Counted from the stretch's first letter, positions 1 through 8,794 are shown. The stretch: DNA of 64,000 nucleotides from Pedobacter schmidteae (GCF_900564155.1 NZ_LS999839.1:2229097-2293096), one strand, 5' to 3'. The notes: generated from the letters alone by a model not told the origin. A program made the numbers and translations.

Positions 1-58
1 GACTCCTATACTGGTCAATATTTAAAAACCCATTTTCAAATAGTATCTTAGCAGCCTT

Positions 59-712
59 ATGCTCTTTCTGACTTTAATTATAGGCATATTTTTAAATGCC
101 ATGGGCTATATACCCCCTGGAAACATCAACCTGACGGTTGCGCAGCTTACCATCAATAGAGGGATGCGCCAGGCATGGTCATTTATTCTTTCTTTTTCCT
201 GCGTTGAGGTCTTTTTTACCTTTGGTATGATGCGCTTTGCCCGTTGGGTATCAAGCGAGGTAAATATTGATACCAATATCAATGAAGTAGCAATTGGTAC
301 TTATATAGATGCATTTATGGTGATGCTGTTCTTAATCATGGGAACGATTACCTGGATGCACCGCAATAAACTACCCAAAACCAAGGATAACGAAAGCAGT
401 AAGCGAGGCAGCGTATTTTACGGGATGCTACTGGGTATTTTAAATCCGGTACAAATTCCCTTCTGGTTGTTTTTTGGTAACTATGTGATTTTACACGAAT
501 GGATCAGGACCGATTATCTTTCGCTGGTTATTTTCAGCGTGGGCTCTGGTATAGGGTCTACTATCGCGCTTTACGGATATGCACATTTTGCCCGTTATAT
601 ACAGGAAAAATTTGCCCTAAGCAGCTATCTGATTAATAAATCCATTGCCATATTTCTTTGGCTTCTGGCCTTATATCTGATCATCAAACAAGTAGTCATT
701 TATTTAAGATAA
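59..712 (+). CDS. LysE/RhtB-like membrane exporter
   Basis: A 217-residue integral membrane protein with about six hydrophobic segments. The first segment runs into a PPGN motif (residues 19-22) followed by a small-residue stretch, the usual N-terminal mark of LysE/RhtB-type exporters. Members of the family export amino acids or small metabolites from the cytoplasm; the substrate cannot be read from the sequence. The length fits the family (about 200-220). ATG at 59 is the first start in the frame and I see no strong Shine-Dalgarno site, which is usual for Bacteroidota. It is convergent with the antiporter gene that follows. I am sure of the membrane nature and less sure of the family. Confidence 0.75.
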   Translation: MLFLTLIIGIFLNAMGYIPPGNINLTVAQLTINRGMRQAWSFILSFSCVEVFFTFGMMRFARWVSSEVNIDTNINEVAIGTYIDAFMVMLFLIMGTITWMHRNKLPKTKDNESSKRGSVFYGMLLGILNPVQIPFWLFFGNYVILHEWIRTDYLSLVIFSVGSGIGSTIALYGYAHFARYIQEKFALSSYLINKSIAIFLWLLALYLIIKQVVIYLR

Positions 713-735
713 TTCAACTGCATTATCTTAAATAA
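700..735. terminator. Perfect AT-rich inverted repeat between convergent genes
   Basis: The 14-nt arms 700-713 and 722-735 are exact reverse complements around an 8-nt loop. The left arm includes the stop codon of the LysE-like gene. The position between two converging genes suggests a bidirectional terminator, although the stem is AT-rich and no long T-run follows on the plus strand. Confidence 0.45.
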
Positions 736-762
736 GTGACCACCTGGAAATAGCCCTTTCGC

Positions 763-2988
763 TTATTTTAGCAATTCAGGAATTTTCTTTGTGTTTCCTA
801 CAATCCATACGATATCCTCATTTTCAAATACCATATTCGAGTCGGGATTTAATATTCGTTCGCCTTTACGTTCTATGCCAACAACTAATCCTTGCGTGGT
901 TTCTCTGATGCCAGAACTGCGTATGCTTTGTCCATAAACGGGAGAGACAGTGTTGATCACAATTTTTTGTAAGGTCATATCTTTTTTAGGGAAGCTACTC
1001 TCTTCAGGATGTTCATCTACGCTACCCTCAAAAAGCATTTTTATCGATGCCAGCTGGTCATCCGTTCCAATCACCAAAACTTTGTCATTGGGATACAATC
1101 GTTCATCTCTGCCCGGTGTTGGAATCATGATCTTGCCACGTTCAATAAGCGCAATGTTTACGCCATATTTTTCTCTTATCGATAGTTCTATTAGTGTTTG
1201 TCCAACCAATTTGGATTCCGGGGCTACTACCAGTTCGGCAAGGTGTGTATCCCAGGGTAAAATTTCAGGTTGTGCATGTTGGGCCTCTCTGGCATTTAGA
1301 TTTAATAAGAAACGACTTTCCAGGCGGTTATAAAAGTTCTGTAGCTTTCTCGAAAAAATAAACATACCCGATACAATCAATAACAATGCAATGGAAATGG
1401 CCAGCCAGGTGCTATAAAATTGAAAAATAAGGAAGCCTACAAAGAAAATAGCCAGCGCTATGCGTAAAACCTCCAGTGCTATAAGCGGCCCGCGTGTATA
1501 TTTTTTGTTTAGCCACAAATGTGAATAGGCTTTTCTTTCAATCCTTCTGATGGCCAGCGCCCATAAAAATGGAGCCATAATAATTAAGGTGAGTACAAGA
1601 CTAATCACAATGCCTTTATTGCCATTTATGATTGTTCCCGTAATAAAGGGCTGCAGGTATCTGGAGCCCAATACTGCAATAGAAATTAATATGACCGAAT
1701 GGATGATGGTATTGAAAGTATAAGCTTTAAGTAATACCTTCCAATCGCTTAGCGTAGTCATACCGGCGGTACTGGAACTGTATCTGTTTAAACCATCTAC
1801 CCATTTTTTGGGAAGGGTGCGTTCTAAAAAGTAATAGAAGGGCTCAGAAGCTTTAATCAGATAAGGAGTAGTAAAGGTGGTAATGGCCGATACCGCAACT
1901 GCAATAGGATAAAGGAAGTCGCTGGTTACCTTCAAAGTAACACCTAAAGTGGCAATGATAAAAGAGAACTCCCCAATTTGTGCCAAGCTCAAGCCTGTCT
2001 GAACCGACGTTTTAAGCGGCTGTCCGGATATGAGTGCACCAAATCCCGAGCTCAAAAACTTACCCAAAATGGTGGCCAGGGTAATCACCAGAATAGGCAC
2101 AGCATAATCTACCAAAATACTTGGGTCAATCAGCATCCCGACTGAGACAAAGAATATAGCTGCAAAAAGATCTTTTACCGATTTTGTAAGGTGTTCAATA
2201 CGTTCGGCCTGTGTGGTCTCTGCCAAAATGGAACCCATAATAAATGCACCCAAGGCAGGAGAGAAGCCTACTTTTACGGCAAGCAATACCATAATCAGGC
2301 ATAAGGCAATCGACACCACCAACATGGTTTCGTCATTCATCAACTTTTTGGTTGTCTTTAAAAAAGTCGGGACCAGAAATATACCCCCTATAAACCACAA
2401 GATGAGGAAGAAGAAGAGTTTTAAAATAGACTCGAGCATTTCTGCTCCGGCAAACTGCTGGCTTACCGCAAGTGTAGACAGCAATACCAACAATAAAATG
2501 GCCACAAGATCTTCCACAATCAATACACCAAACACTAGTCCGGCAAATTTTTTATGCTTTACACCTAATTCTTCAAATGCCCTGATGATGATGGTGGTTG
2601 AGGAAACCGAAAGTATTCCCCCCAAAAAGATACTGTCCATAGTGGCCCAGCCCATTGCCTTACCTGCTACAAAACCAATCAGCAGCATAAAGACTACTTC
2701 AACAATAGCGGTAATTGAAGCAGATCCGCCTACTTTTACCAATTTCTTGAAACTGAATTCCAATCCCAGGCTAAACAGTAAAAAGATCACACCAATCTCT
2801 GCCCAGATATGGATGCTCTCTTTGTCTGTAACGGTAGGAATAAATTCAATATGGGGGCCAACCATTAGCCCTGCCAAAATATAGCCTAAAACTAAAGGTT
2901 GTTTAATTCGCTTAAACAATAGGGTGGTAATACCGGCGGCAGCTAGTATTAAGCCCAAATCAGTAATTAATACTGGTAAATGTATCAT
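763..2988 (-). CDS. CPA2-family cation/proton antiporter with two C-terminal RCK_C domains
   Basis: A 741-residue Kef/YbaL-like monovalent cation:proton antiporter. Residues 1 to about 390 form the Na+/H+ exchanger fold with many membrane helices and the LLFSLGLEFSFKKL segment near residue 75. About four further helices follow (about 400-560). Two RCK_C (TrkA_C) regulatory domains lie at about 584-655 and 670-741. RCK_C domains usually bind a small ligand and gate transport, so the protein probably exchanges K+ or Na+ for H+ under cytosolic control. There is no TrkA_N nucleotide-binding domain, which separates it from classic KefB/KefC. It is transcribed alone, convergent with the exporter gene. 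Confidence 0.88.
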   Translation of the reverse strand: MIHLPVLITDLGLILAAAGITTLLFKRIKQPLVLGYILAGLMVGPHIEFIPTVTDKESIHIWAEIGVIFLLFSLGLEFSFKKLVKVGGSASITAIVEVVFMLLIGFVAGKAMGWATMDSIFLGGILSVSSTTIIIRAFEELGVKHKKFAGLVFGVLIVEDLVAILLLVLLSTLAVSQQFAGAEMLESILKLFFFLILWFIGGIFLVPTFLKTTKKLMNDETMLVVSIALCLIMVLLAVKVGFSPALGAFIMGSILAETTQAERIEHLTKSVKDLFAAIFFVSVGMLIDPSILVDYAVPILVITLATILGKFLSSGFGALISGQPLKTSVQTGLSLAQIGEFSFIIATLGVTLKVTSDFLYPIAVAVSAITTFTTPYLIKASEPFYYFLERTLPKKWVDGLNRYSSSTAGMTTLSDWKVLLKAYTFNTIIHSVILISIAVLGSRYLQPFITGTIINGNKGIVISLVLTLIIMAPFLWALAIRRIERKAYSHLWLNKKYTRGPLIALEVLRIALAIFFVGFLIFQFYSTWLAISIALLLIVSGMFIFSRKLQNFYNRLESRFLLNLNAREAQHAQPEILPWDTHLAELVVAPESKLVGQTLIELSIREKYGVNIALIERGKIMIPTPGRDERLYPNDKVLVIGTDDQLASIKMLFEGSVDEHPEESSFPKKDMTLQKIVINTVSPVYGQSIRSSGIRETTQGLVVGIERKGERILNPDSNMVFENEDIVWIVGNTKKIPELLK

Positions 2989-3049
2989 AAAACGTGTATT
3001 TTATTGAGGTATAAGTATTATGTTAAAATGTGTTTAGCATAAGGCATAA

Positions 3050-3412
3050 TTACCAAAAAACATGTTTGGGGTACAAATAATCAAATATAATTGAGTGACA
3101 GCGATATAAAAAGGAACGGTAGTTTTTGCTGACTAAAACCTGTATCTGCGTAAAGCCTGCTTGGGTTGAAGACCCCAACAGTAGGTTGAACCCAGGCTTT
3201 TCAATGTTTGAGTGTACAAACGGGAGGTCCTCAAAAAGGATTCGCTTAAAGGAAGGTGACTGCTTTTTGCTGAGTTTGTAATGAGGTGCCGTTAAAAGGG
3301 CTGATTTCTTGTCAGCATGTTTTTTAGCTGCACCTGATGTTTTTCCTGAGACATACTGCAGGGAAATCAGCTGTATAAAAATAATTGTTATTACGCTAAA
3401 AATACACCTCAT
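3050..3412 (-). CDS. Small secreted protein of unknown function
   Basis: A 120-residue product with a hydrophobic N-terminus (about residues 5-20) ending near YVSG, which looks like a signal peptide. The remainder is basic and has no motif I recognise. The ATG lies only about 15 nt beyond the T-run of the putative ribF-operon terminator, so expression may depend on read-through or on its own very short leader. The open frame is clean and no other gene overlaps it, but the coding evidence is only moderate. Confidence 0.45.
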   Translation of the reverse strand: MRCIFSVITIIFIQLISLQYVSGKTSGAAKKHADKKSALLTAPHYKLSKKQSPSFKRILFEDLPFVHSNIEKPGFNLLLGSSTQAGFTQIQVLVSKNYRSFLYRCHSIIFDYLYPKHVFW

Positions 3413-3427
3413 TGCTGTAAATATAGC

Positions 3428-3460
3428 AAAAAAAGCAGCTTTTCCCGAATAAAAGTTGCT
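3428..3460 (-). terminator. Rho-independent terminator of the ribF operon
   Basis: On the minus strand, arm 3460-3451 pairs with arm 3443-3434 with one mismatch in ten, around a short loop, and is followed by a run of seven T (3434-3428). It lies just downstream of the ribF stop codon. Confidence 0.65.
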
Positions 3461-3470
3461 CTAAATGAGA

Positions 3471-4406
3471 TTAAGGCAAGGTATTGAAATAGGCCAGGGT
3501 ATCTTCTTTATCCTTTTGCAGTTGCAGTTTCAGGGCCTCCAATCCGGTAAATTTAACATCATGTCTCAAAAATTGCAGAAACGTCATGGTAATATCCTGT
3601 CCGTAAATTTCCTGATTAAAGTCAAAGATATTTACTTCTATATTTCGGGTCATACCATTAATGGTTGGGCGTTGCCCGATATAGGCCATGCCCTTAAACT
3701 GCTGCCCCGACATGTCTACCGTTACGGCATATATCCCATCCGAAGGGATTAGCTTATAAGTTTCTTCAATAAAAATATTAGCTGTCGGAAAACCTATCGT
3801 CCGGCCTATTTTATCGCCTTTTATTACACGCCCGTATAGCGAAAAATGATAGCCCAGGTAATTCGCAGCAAGTGCTACCTGTCCGTTTAAAAGCGCATTT
3901 CGTATCTTGGTCGAGCTTACCGCTACATCATTGATGTCCTGTTCCGGAATTACTTCAATTTTATAATCGTATACTTTGGCTTCTGCTTCCAGTTCGGGCA
4001 TACCACCAGCTCTGTCTTTTCCAAAACGATGGTCGTAGCCCACAATTAAATGTTTAATGCCTATGGTGTCTACTAAAATGTTCTTAATGTAGTCACATGC
4101 GCTAAGGTTAGAAAAGTCGCGGGTAAAGGGGGTTATAATTAAATGATCTACACCCAAACTGTCCAGTATCCTTGCCTTTTCAGCAATGGTGTTGATCATT
4201 TTTAAATCCTGGTTTTCAGGGTCAATAATCATTCTTGGATGAGGGAAAAAAGTAAGGATCACGCTTTCGCCGCCTGTGGCCTTTGCCAGTTCACATAGTC
4301 TTTTGATAATTTTCTGATGACCATAATGTACACCGTCAAAAGTACCTATGGTAGCTACTGCATTGTTTAATCTTTTAAATTCAGAAAAATGATTATATAT
4401 CTTCAT
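3471..4406 (-). CDS. ribF: Bifunctional riboflavin kinase / FAD synthetase
   Basis: A 311-residue RibF that makes FMN from riboflavin and ATP, then FAD from FMN and ATP, in the cytoplasm. The N-terminal nucleotidyltransferase domain shows GTFDGVHYGHQ (21-31, the HIGH-like nucleotide-binding motif), VGYDHRFGKDR (122-132) and VSSTKIR (163-169). The C-terminal flavokinase domain shows GRTIGFPTAN (201-210) with the PTAN motif, then DGIYAV. The length is normal. It is the last gene of the ftsX-uppP-truB operon, 4 bp downstream of the YitT-family gene. The truB-ribF pairing is widespread in bacteria, though here one gene lies between them. Confidence 0.96.
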   Translation of the reverse strand: MKIYNHFSEFKRLNNAVATIGTFDGVHYGHQKIIKRLCELAKATGGESVILTFFPHPRMIIDPENQDLKMINTIAEKARILDSLGVDHLIITPFTRDFSNLSACDYIKNILVDTIGIKHLIVGYDHRFGKDRAGGMPELEAEAKVYDYKIEVIPEQDINDVAVSSTKIRNALLNGQVALAANYLGYHFSLYGRVIKGDKIGRTIGFPTANIFIEETYKLIPSDGIYAVTVDMSGQQFKGMAYIGQRPTINGMTRNIEVNIFDFNQEIYGQDITMTFLQFLRHDVKFTGLEALKLQLQKDKEDTLAYFNTLP

Positions 4407-4410
4407 AAAA

Positions 4411-5274
4411 TTAATGTAAGGCCTGACGTTTTACCACGCCTCCTTTTATATCCGCAATCTGTTGCTGTATCACAAATGCATCGGGATCAATCTGCCTTAT
4501 GGCCGTTTGTAATTTACCCATTTCCAGCTTGGTCACTACTGTATATAAAATATCTATATCTTTTTTAATGCCATAGCCACCTTCGCCTTTGTAAATAGTT
4601 ACGCCACGCTTCATTTGGTTAATAATGAACTTTTTGATCTGTACGTTTTTCTCCGAAATCACGGTAACACCTGTGTACTGTTCAATTCCATTTACAATAT
4701 AATCCACTGTGTTGGAAGCCGAAAGATAGGTCAGGATTGCGTACAATGCTGTGTCGATACTGAGCAATATAGCCGCAAACGAGAAAATGACAATATTCAG
4801 GATCAATATGATATTCCCCACAGTAAGCGTGCTGTTTTTACTGATGTAAAGGGCCAAAACCTCTGTTCCGTCAATAACACAGCCACCCCGCATGGCCAGG
4901 CCAATTCCGCCGCCCAAAAACAATCCTCCAAAAAAGGCAATCAATAAAGGATCATGCGTGATAGGCTTAAAGGGAGCTACAATGAGCAATAGGGCCAGTA
5001 ATGATATGGCTACCGAAGTCTTAATGGCAAATACTTTACCTATTTGCCGATAGCCCAAAAGCACAAATGGGATATTGATCAGGATGATAAGGTACGATAG
5101 CTTAAGGCCCGTAACATTACTCATCAATAGTGATATACCAGTTACACCCCCGTCAATAAAACCACTCGGCAGCAAGAAACTTTTCAGGCCAAAACAAGCC
5201 GAAACAATGCCACATGTTATTAAAAATACATTTTTTGTAAAATTTAGCTTGGTCGATTTCGGTTGCCCCCGCAT
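4411..5274 (-). CDS. YitT family membrane protein (DUF161-DUF2179)
   Basis: A 287-residue protein with about five or six membrane helices in residues 15-190 (YitT/DUF161) and a soluble C-terminal DUF2179 domain (about 215-275, containing GEGGYGIKKD). The family is common, its transport substrate is not established, and DUF2179 is thought to be a ligand-sensing domain. The ATG follows the truB stop by 2 bp and the stop lies 4 bp before ribF, so it is cotranscribed with both. Its placement between truB and ribF is less usual than the direct pairing. Confidence 0.88.
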   Translation of the reverse strand: MRGQPKSTKLNFTKNVFLITCGIVSACFGLKSFLLPSGFIDGGVTGISLLMSNVTGLKLSYLIILINIPFVLLGYRQIGKVFAIKTSVAISLLALLLIVAPFKPITHDPLLIAFFGGLFLGGGIGLAMRGGCVIDGTEVLALYISKNSTLTVGNIILILNIVIFSFAAILLSIDTALYAILTYLSASNTVDYIVNGIEQYTGVTVISEKNVQIKKFIINQMKRGVTIYKGEGGYGIKKDIDILYTVVTKLEMGKLQTAIRQIDPDAFVIQQQIADIKGGVVKRQALH

Positions 5275-5276
5275 AA

Positions 5277-6002
5277 TTATGCTTTTTTCGCTCTAAGATA
5301 GTCAACCAATTCCTTTACTTCAAAAGCATTTTCCAATAAAAAGCTTCCGCTTCTGGTGCGCACCAGTTTTGACAGGTAGGCGCCATTGTTCAATTGTTTG
5401 CCAAAATCTGAAACCAGCGACCTGATATAGGTTCCTTTGCTGCACACGATCCTGAAATCAACCTCAGGCAGTTCAATGCGTGTGATTTCAAATGCCGAAA
5501 CGGTTACGTTACGCAAGCGCAATTCTGTTTCTTCTCCACGACGGGCTTTCACATACAGCCTTTCGCCATTTACTTTTACTGCCGAATGGGCCGGTGGATA
5601 TTGCTGTATATCGCCAATAAAAGGTGCAGTAGCTGCGTACACCTCGGCTTCGGTAATCCCGTCCAAAGGGAACTCCTGGTCAACTACCGTTTCCAAGTCA
5701 AAAGAAGGCGTTGTAGCACCAAGCATCATTGTGCCGGTGTATTCCTTTTCTTCAGCCTGAAAAGAGTCTATCTGTTTGGTCAACTTGCCGGTACAGATGA
5801 TGAGTAATCCCGTAGCCAGGGGGTCTAGCGTTCCCGCGTGGCCCACTTTTAATTTCAAAGGTTTTAAAGAGTTCCTTATTTTTCCTACTACATCAAAACT
5901 GGTCCACTTATAGGGTTTATTTATCAATAGGAGTTCACCTTCAGCGAAATTAAATTCAGGAAATACTTTGTTTTTTAAAGGTTCTTCTTGTTGGTCTGTC
6001 AT
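5277..6002 (-). CDS. truB: tRNA pseudouridine(55) synthase
   Basis: A 241-residue TruB that isomerises U55 in the T-loop of tRNAs. The catalytic motif GHAGTLDPLATG (54-65) carries the nucleophile Asp60. It is preceded by the LLLINKPYKWTSFDVV segment typical of the TruB N-terminus. KGTYIRSL is the other conserved catalytic-fold motif. The product is shorter than the E. coli enzyme and has no obvious C-terminal PUA domain, as is common in Bacteroidota. The start overlaps the uppP stop as TAATG, implying translational coupling. Confidence 0.96.
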   Translation of the reverse strand: MTDQQEEPLKNKVFPEFNFAEGELLLINKPYKWTSFDVVGKIRNSLKPLKLKVGHAGTLDPLATGLLIICTGKLTKQIDSFQAEEKEYTGTMMLGATTPSFDLETVVDQEFPLDGITEAEVYAATAPFIGDIQQYPPAHSAVKVNGERLYVKARRGEETELRLRNVTVSAFEITRIELPEVDFRIVCSKGTYIRSLVSDFGKQLNNGAYLSKLVRTRSGSFLLENAFEVKELVDYLRAKKA

Positions 6003-6796
6003 TACAATACGTTCATTTCAACCCCCGAATAATAAAGTGCAATCAGTACTACACCTATTATAATTCTATACCAGCCAAAAATGCGAAATCCGTGTTTTGA
6101 TAAAAAGCCAATAAATGATTTAATGGCAATGATGGCTACAACAAATGCAACAACATTGCCAAATAGCAATAGCTTGATGTTTTCTGCATTTAGCAAATGA
6201 TAGCCTTTTAATAATTTATATCCCGTAGCTGCGCACATGGTAGGTACAGCCAGAAAAAAAGAAAACTCAGCGGCAACATGTCTGGTCAGCTTTTGCTGCA
6301 TCCCACCAATAATGGTGGCTGCACTTCTGCTTAAGCCAGGAAAAACAACCGCCAGTACCTGAAAACAGCCAATTTTAAAAGCCGACAGGTTGCTGATGTC
6401 CTTTTCATTATCAACTGTCTGGTTTTTAAATAATTTATCAATAAACAACAATACAATTCCGCCAAGAAACAATACTACCGCAATAAATAGCGGGTTGCCC
6501 AGGGTATTGTCGATAAAGTCATTTAGCAGAAAACCGAAAAATAAGGCAGGAATTACCGCAATAATCAGTTTTACGTAGAATTGCCATTTGCTGAAATCGA
6601 AGAATTTTTTCCAATACAAAACAACCACAGCCAAAATAGCTCCCAATTGAATAGCTACTTCAAACAGTTTTACAAAATCGTCCTTGCCAATGCCCATAAA
6701 AGAACTGGCAATAACCATATGCCCGGTTGATGAAACAGGCAAAAATTCCGTCAATCCTTCAATTACAGCCAAAATAAAGGCCTGTAAATAATCCAT
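6002..6796 (-). CDS. uppP: Undecaprenyl-diphosphatase
   Basis: A 264-residue BacA/UppP membrane enzyme that dephosphorylates undecaprenyl diphosphate to recycle the lipid carrier for peptidoglycan and surface polysaccharides. The two family signatures are present: EGLTEFLPVSSTGHM (13-27) with the catalytic Glu pair, and FPGLSRSAATIIGG (152-165) with the conserved Arg. About eight membrane helices are visible. It is transcribed with ftsX and the DUF3098 gene upstream and overlaps truB by one base. Confidence 0.96.
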   Translation of the reverse strand: MDYLQAFILAVIEGLTEFLPVSSTGHMVIASSFMGIGKDDFVKLFEVAIQLGAILAVVVLYWKKFFDFSKWQFYVKLIIAVIPALFFGFLLNDFIDNTLGNPLFIAVVLFLGGIVLLFIDKLFKNQTVDNEKDISNLSAFKIGCFQVLAVVFPGLSRSAATIIGGMQQKLTRHVAAEFSFFLAVPTMCAATGYKLLKGYHLLNAENIKLLLFGNVVAFVVAIIAIKSFIGFLSKHGFRIFGWYRIIIGVVLIALYYSGVEMNVL

Positions 6797-6805
6797 CCCT
6801 TAAGC

Positions 6806-7030
6806 TTACTTTTTTAAAATGGCATAAACTCCGAATCCAAAACCGAACAGCACCACCATAGGGGCGAGTAGCGTTTTTCTGAAATCGTAAATGTCTGTTG
6901 TTCCCATCATCAGGATAAAGCCCACCACCACAATTGCAATGCTGATCAATAACAACTGATAATTTTTTTTTGTGAAAACCAGTTCACTTTTGTTTCCCTG
7001 ATTAGCAGGAGTCGTTTTCTTGTCTGTCAT
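6806..7030 (-). CDS. DUF3098 small membrane protein
   Basis: A 74-residue protein with a basic, hydrophilic N-terminus and two membrane helices (about 27-45 and 52-72). This size and the location between ftsX and uppP match the DUF3098 family of Bacteroidota. Function is unknown; the company of ftsX and uppP suggests a role in the cell envelope or division. Its ATG overlaps the ftsX stop as TAATG, so translation is probably coupled. Confidence 0.85.
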   Translation of the reverse strand: MTDKKTTPANQGNKSELVFTKKNYQLLLISIAIVVVGFILMMGTTDIYDFRKTLLAPMVVLFGFGFGVYAILKK

Positions 7031-7908
7031 TATCTGTAAAGATCGTAAATTTTTAAATTTAAATATTTGCTTACTGCAAAGGAGGTACTAAGGGCAGTAA
7101 TAATGATACCAATACCTACCAGGCTGGCCAATACAATTCCGAATTCGGTATAGTTCCGTAAAATAACCATTTCAGGAATTTCTTTTTGAGCATAAAATAA
7201 AATACCCAGTAAAATTAAGATCGCTATAAAGGCTGCTATTAAACCATGCAAGGCAGCAATAAGAATAAATGGTTTGCGGATAAAATTCCGGGTGGCGCCT
7301 ACCAATTGCATACTTTTGATCAAAAAGCGTTGCGAGTAAATGGCCAGGCGGATGGTATTGTTGATTAACGCAATAGAAATGATAAGCAATATAACCGCAA
7401 AACCCAATATAATCAGGCCTATGGTATTGATGTTCTTGTTTACCATATCAATAAGCGAACTCTGGTAAATAACCTCTTTCACAATCGGGTTTTTAGAAAT
7501 GCTGGCTTTCAGGGCATCAATGCCTTTGTTGTTGGCATAGTCGGCCTTTAAATACACATCAATGGTAGATAGTAGTGGGTTGTAACCCAAGAAGTTGACA
7601 AAGTCTTCGCCAAGGTCGCTGGTCAGATTTCTGGCCGCCATTTCCTTGTTTACATAAACCGTACTTTTTATAGCCTGATTAGCATTCAGGTCTTTCTGAA
7701 ATTGTAGCACCGCTGCTTCTTTCGCACCTTCATCTACAATAATATTCAACACAATGTTTTCTTTTACGTAGTTGGAAAGGTTTTTTGCATGTACCAATAT
7801 CAAACCCAGCATACCCAGCATCAATAAAACCAATGCAATACTAAATATTGTCGATATATATATGGTTTTTGTCTTCTTAGAAGCATCGCTTACTTCAAAT
7901 TCTTCCAT
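7030..7908 (-). CDS. ftsX: Cell division ABC transporter permease FtsX
   Basis: A 292-residue FtsX when started at the ATG at 7908 (MEEFEVSDASKKTKT). An ATG 24 codons upstream, at 7980, is also open, but the extra residues are hydrophobic and out of character, and a TACCTTTG promoter box lies inside that stretch (7966-7959), so 7908 is preferred. The protein has one N-terminal helix, a periplasmic domain of about 115 residues, then three helices with the FtsX-type permease ending. FtsX pairs with the ATPase FtsE to activate peptidoglycan hydrolases at division; no ftsE is in the window, and in Bacteroidota the two genes are often apart. It is the first gene of the operon. Confidence 0.93.
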   Translation of the reverse strand: MEEFEVSDASKKTKTIYISTIFSIALVLLMLGMLGLILVHAKNLSNYVKENIVLNIIVDEGAKEAAVLQFQKDLNANQAIKSTVYVNKEMAARNLTSDLGEDFVNFLGYNPLLSTIDVYLKADYANNKGIDALKASISKNPIVKEVIYQSSLIDMVNKNINTIGLIILGFAVILLIISIALINNTIRLAIYSQRFLIKSMQLVGATRNFIRKPFILIAALHGLIAAFIAILILLGILFYAQKEIPEMVILRNYTEFGIVLASLVGIGIIITALSTSFAVSKYLNLKIYDLYR

Positions 7909-7958
7909 GTAATTGTTTTTATGTTTTGCGAAAATAAAAAATATAAGCCAGTAAAGTA

Positions 7959-7966
7959 CAAAGGTA
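7959..7966 (-). promoter_or_regulatory. Candidate -7 box of the ftsX operon
   Basis: The minus strand reads TACCTTTG here, an exact match to the TAnnTTTG -7 consensus of Bacteroidota. It predicts a start of transcription near 7952 and a leader of about 44 nt before the ATG at 7908. I did not find a clear -33 TTTG at ideal spacing. Confidence 0.45.
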
Positions 7967-8179
7967 CAACGTAATTTCATCAGAATATATTTTACTGACC
8001 TGGCCGAATGGTTTTATTTAAGTTTTTCTAATTAAGCAGTTAATCGCCTTTAAGAAGAAAAAGATATTATTTTTGTAACATTTTTGTACCAAATGTATTT
8101 TTTCTACGTTATAGTCGAATTAAATCGTTATAAAAAAAGCGATAAATCCCTTATTGAAATAACCTAAAAATCATCCCCA

Positions 8180-8587
8180 ATGAGAAAACAAATTACTTTT
8201 GCAATCAGTTTATTCATCCTCACAGCAGGAATCACCAGCTGCCAAAAGGACAAAGAAACGAGTACTAAAAAAGACGTTGCCGGAAAATGGCAGGTTGTAA
8301 AAATCGAAACTACAGTTGCTGGTGCACCCGTAGTTACCTATACCGGTGTTGCGGCCGATTATTTCGAGTTCCGTAACAATGAAGAAGATGAGGTTGTGGT
8401 AAACTATAATGGTAGCAACTACATCGGCACCTATGTTGTAATGGACAACAAGCTCATTAATCTTTCTTATAATGGAAAATTGCGTACTGCACAGATTACC
8501 ACCATTTCGGCTAGTCAACTCGAATTTACAGCGAATGTAGAGGGGGCGACCGTAAAAACAACAGAGAAATTTTACTTCAAAAGGTAA
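8180..8587 (+). CDS. Small lipoprotein, lipocalin-like
   Basis: A 135-residue lipoprotein. A signal peptide ends in a lipobox with Cys21 (GITSC), followed by QKDKE. The mature part starts with a GKWQVVKIE segment and is rich in alternating polar/hydrophobic strands, as in the short lipocalin-like lipoproteins common in Bacteroidota. No function can be assigned. It is divergent from ftsX and followed by the structured repeat at 8614-8761. Confidence 0.8.
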   Translation: MRKQITFAISLFILTAGITSCQKDKETSTKKDVAGKWQVVKIETTVAGAPVVTYTGVAADYFEFRNNEEDEVVVNYNGSNYIGTYVVMDNKLINLSYNGKLRTAQITTISASQLEFTANVEGATVKTTEKFYFKR

Positions 8588-8613
8588 GCACAATCACCAC
8601 AATGAAACCCGTA

Positions 8614-8761
8614 GGGCTGTATCATTAATCCCATTTATGCTATTTTTATGGGTTTTGTTATCCTGAATTTATTTCAGGATCTCGAATATCATATTCAAAA
8701 CCTGCTTAAACAAGATCCTGAAATAAATTCAGGATGATGACTGGATTAATGATACAAGCCC
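8614..8761 (+). terminator. Terminator hairpin apparently split by an insertion
   Basis: The outer arms 8614-8631 and 8743-8761 are reverse complements apart from one bulged base (GGGCTGTATCATTAATCC against GGGCTTGTATCATTAATCC). The right arm is followed by six T (8762-8767). Removing 8630-8744 plus one copy of ATTAAT would restore a compact stem-loop with an ATTAAT loop and a T-tail. The family resemblance to the leuS terminator at 13007 (GTATCAT/ATGATAC) supports this reading. Confidence 0.5.
8630..8744. mobile_element. 115-bp palindromic MITE/REP-like insertion
   Basis: The segment carries a perfect 23-bp inverted repeat (8660-8682 with 8713-8735); each arm is itself nearly palindromic around CCTGAA/TTCAGG. 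It is flanked by ATTAAT on both sides (8624-8629 and 8745-8750), which could be a 6-bp target duplication, though ATTAAT is its own reverse complement. No open frame lies inside, so if mobile it is non-autonomous. Confidence 0.45.
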
Positions 8762-8786
8762 TTTTTTCGGCAAAAATAAAATCCTT

Positions 8787-8794
8787 TATATTTG
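8787..8794 (+). promoter_or_regulatory. Candidate -7 box of the CLC gene
   Basis: TATATTTG matches the TAnnTTTG consensus exactly, 38 bp before the ATG at 8832. A TTCG at 8766-8769, 17 bp upstream, could be a degenerate -33 element. No fluoride riboswitch-like sequence lies between this box and the start codon. Confidence 0.45.

Noticed and set aside
2213..2884. A 223-codon open frame opposite the antiporter gene
   Set aside because: It lies wholly antisense to a well-supported antiporter and shows no domain or signal.
7909..7980. N-terminal extension of FtsX to 7980
   Set aside because: The added residues are unlike FtsX, and a TACCTTTG promoter box falls within them.
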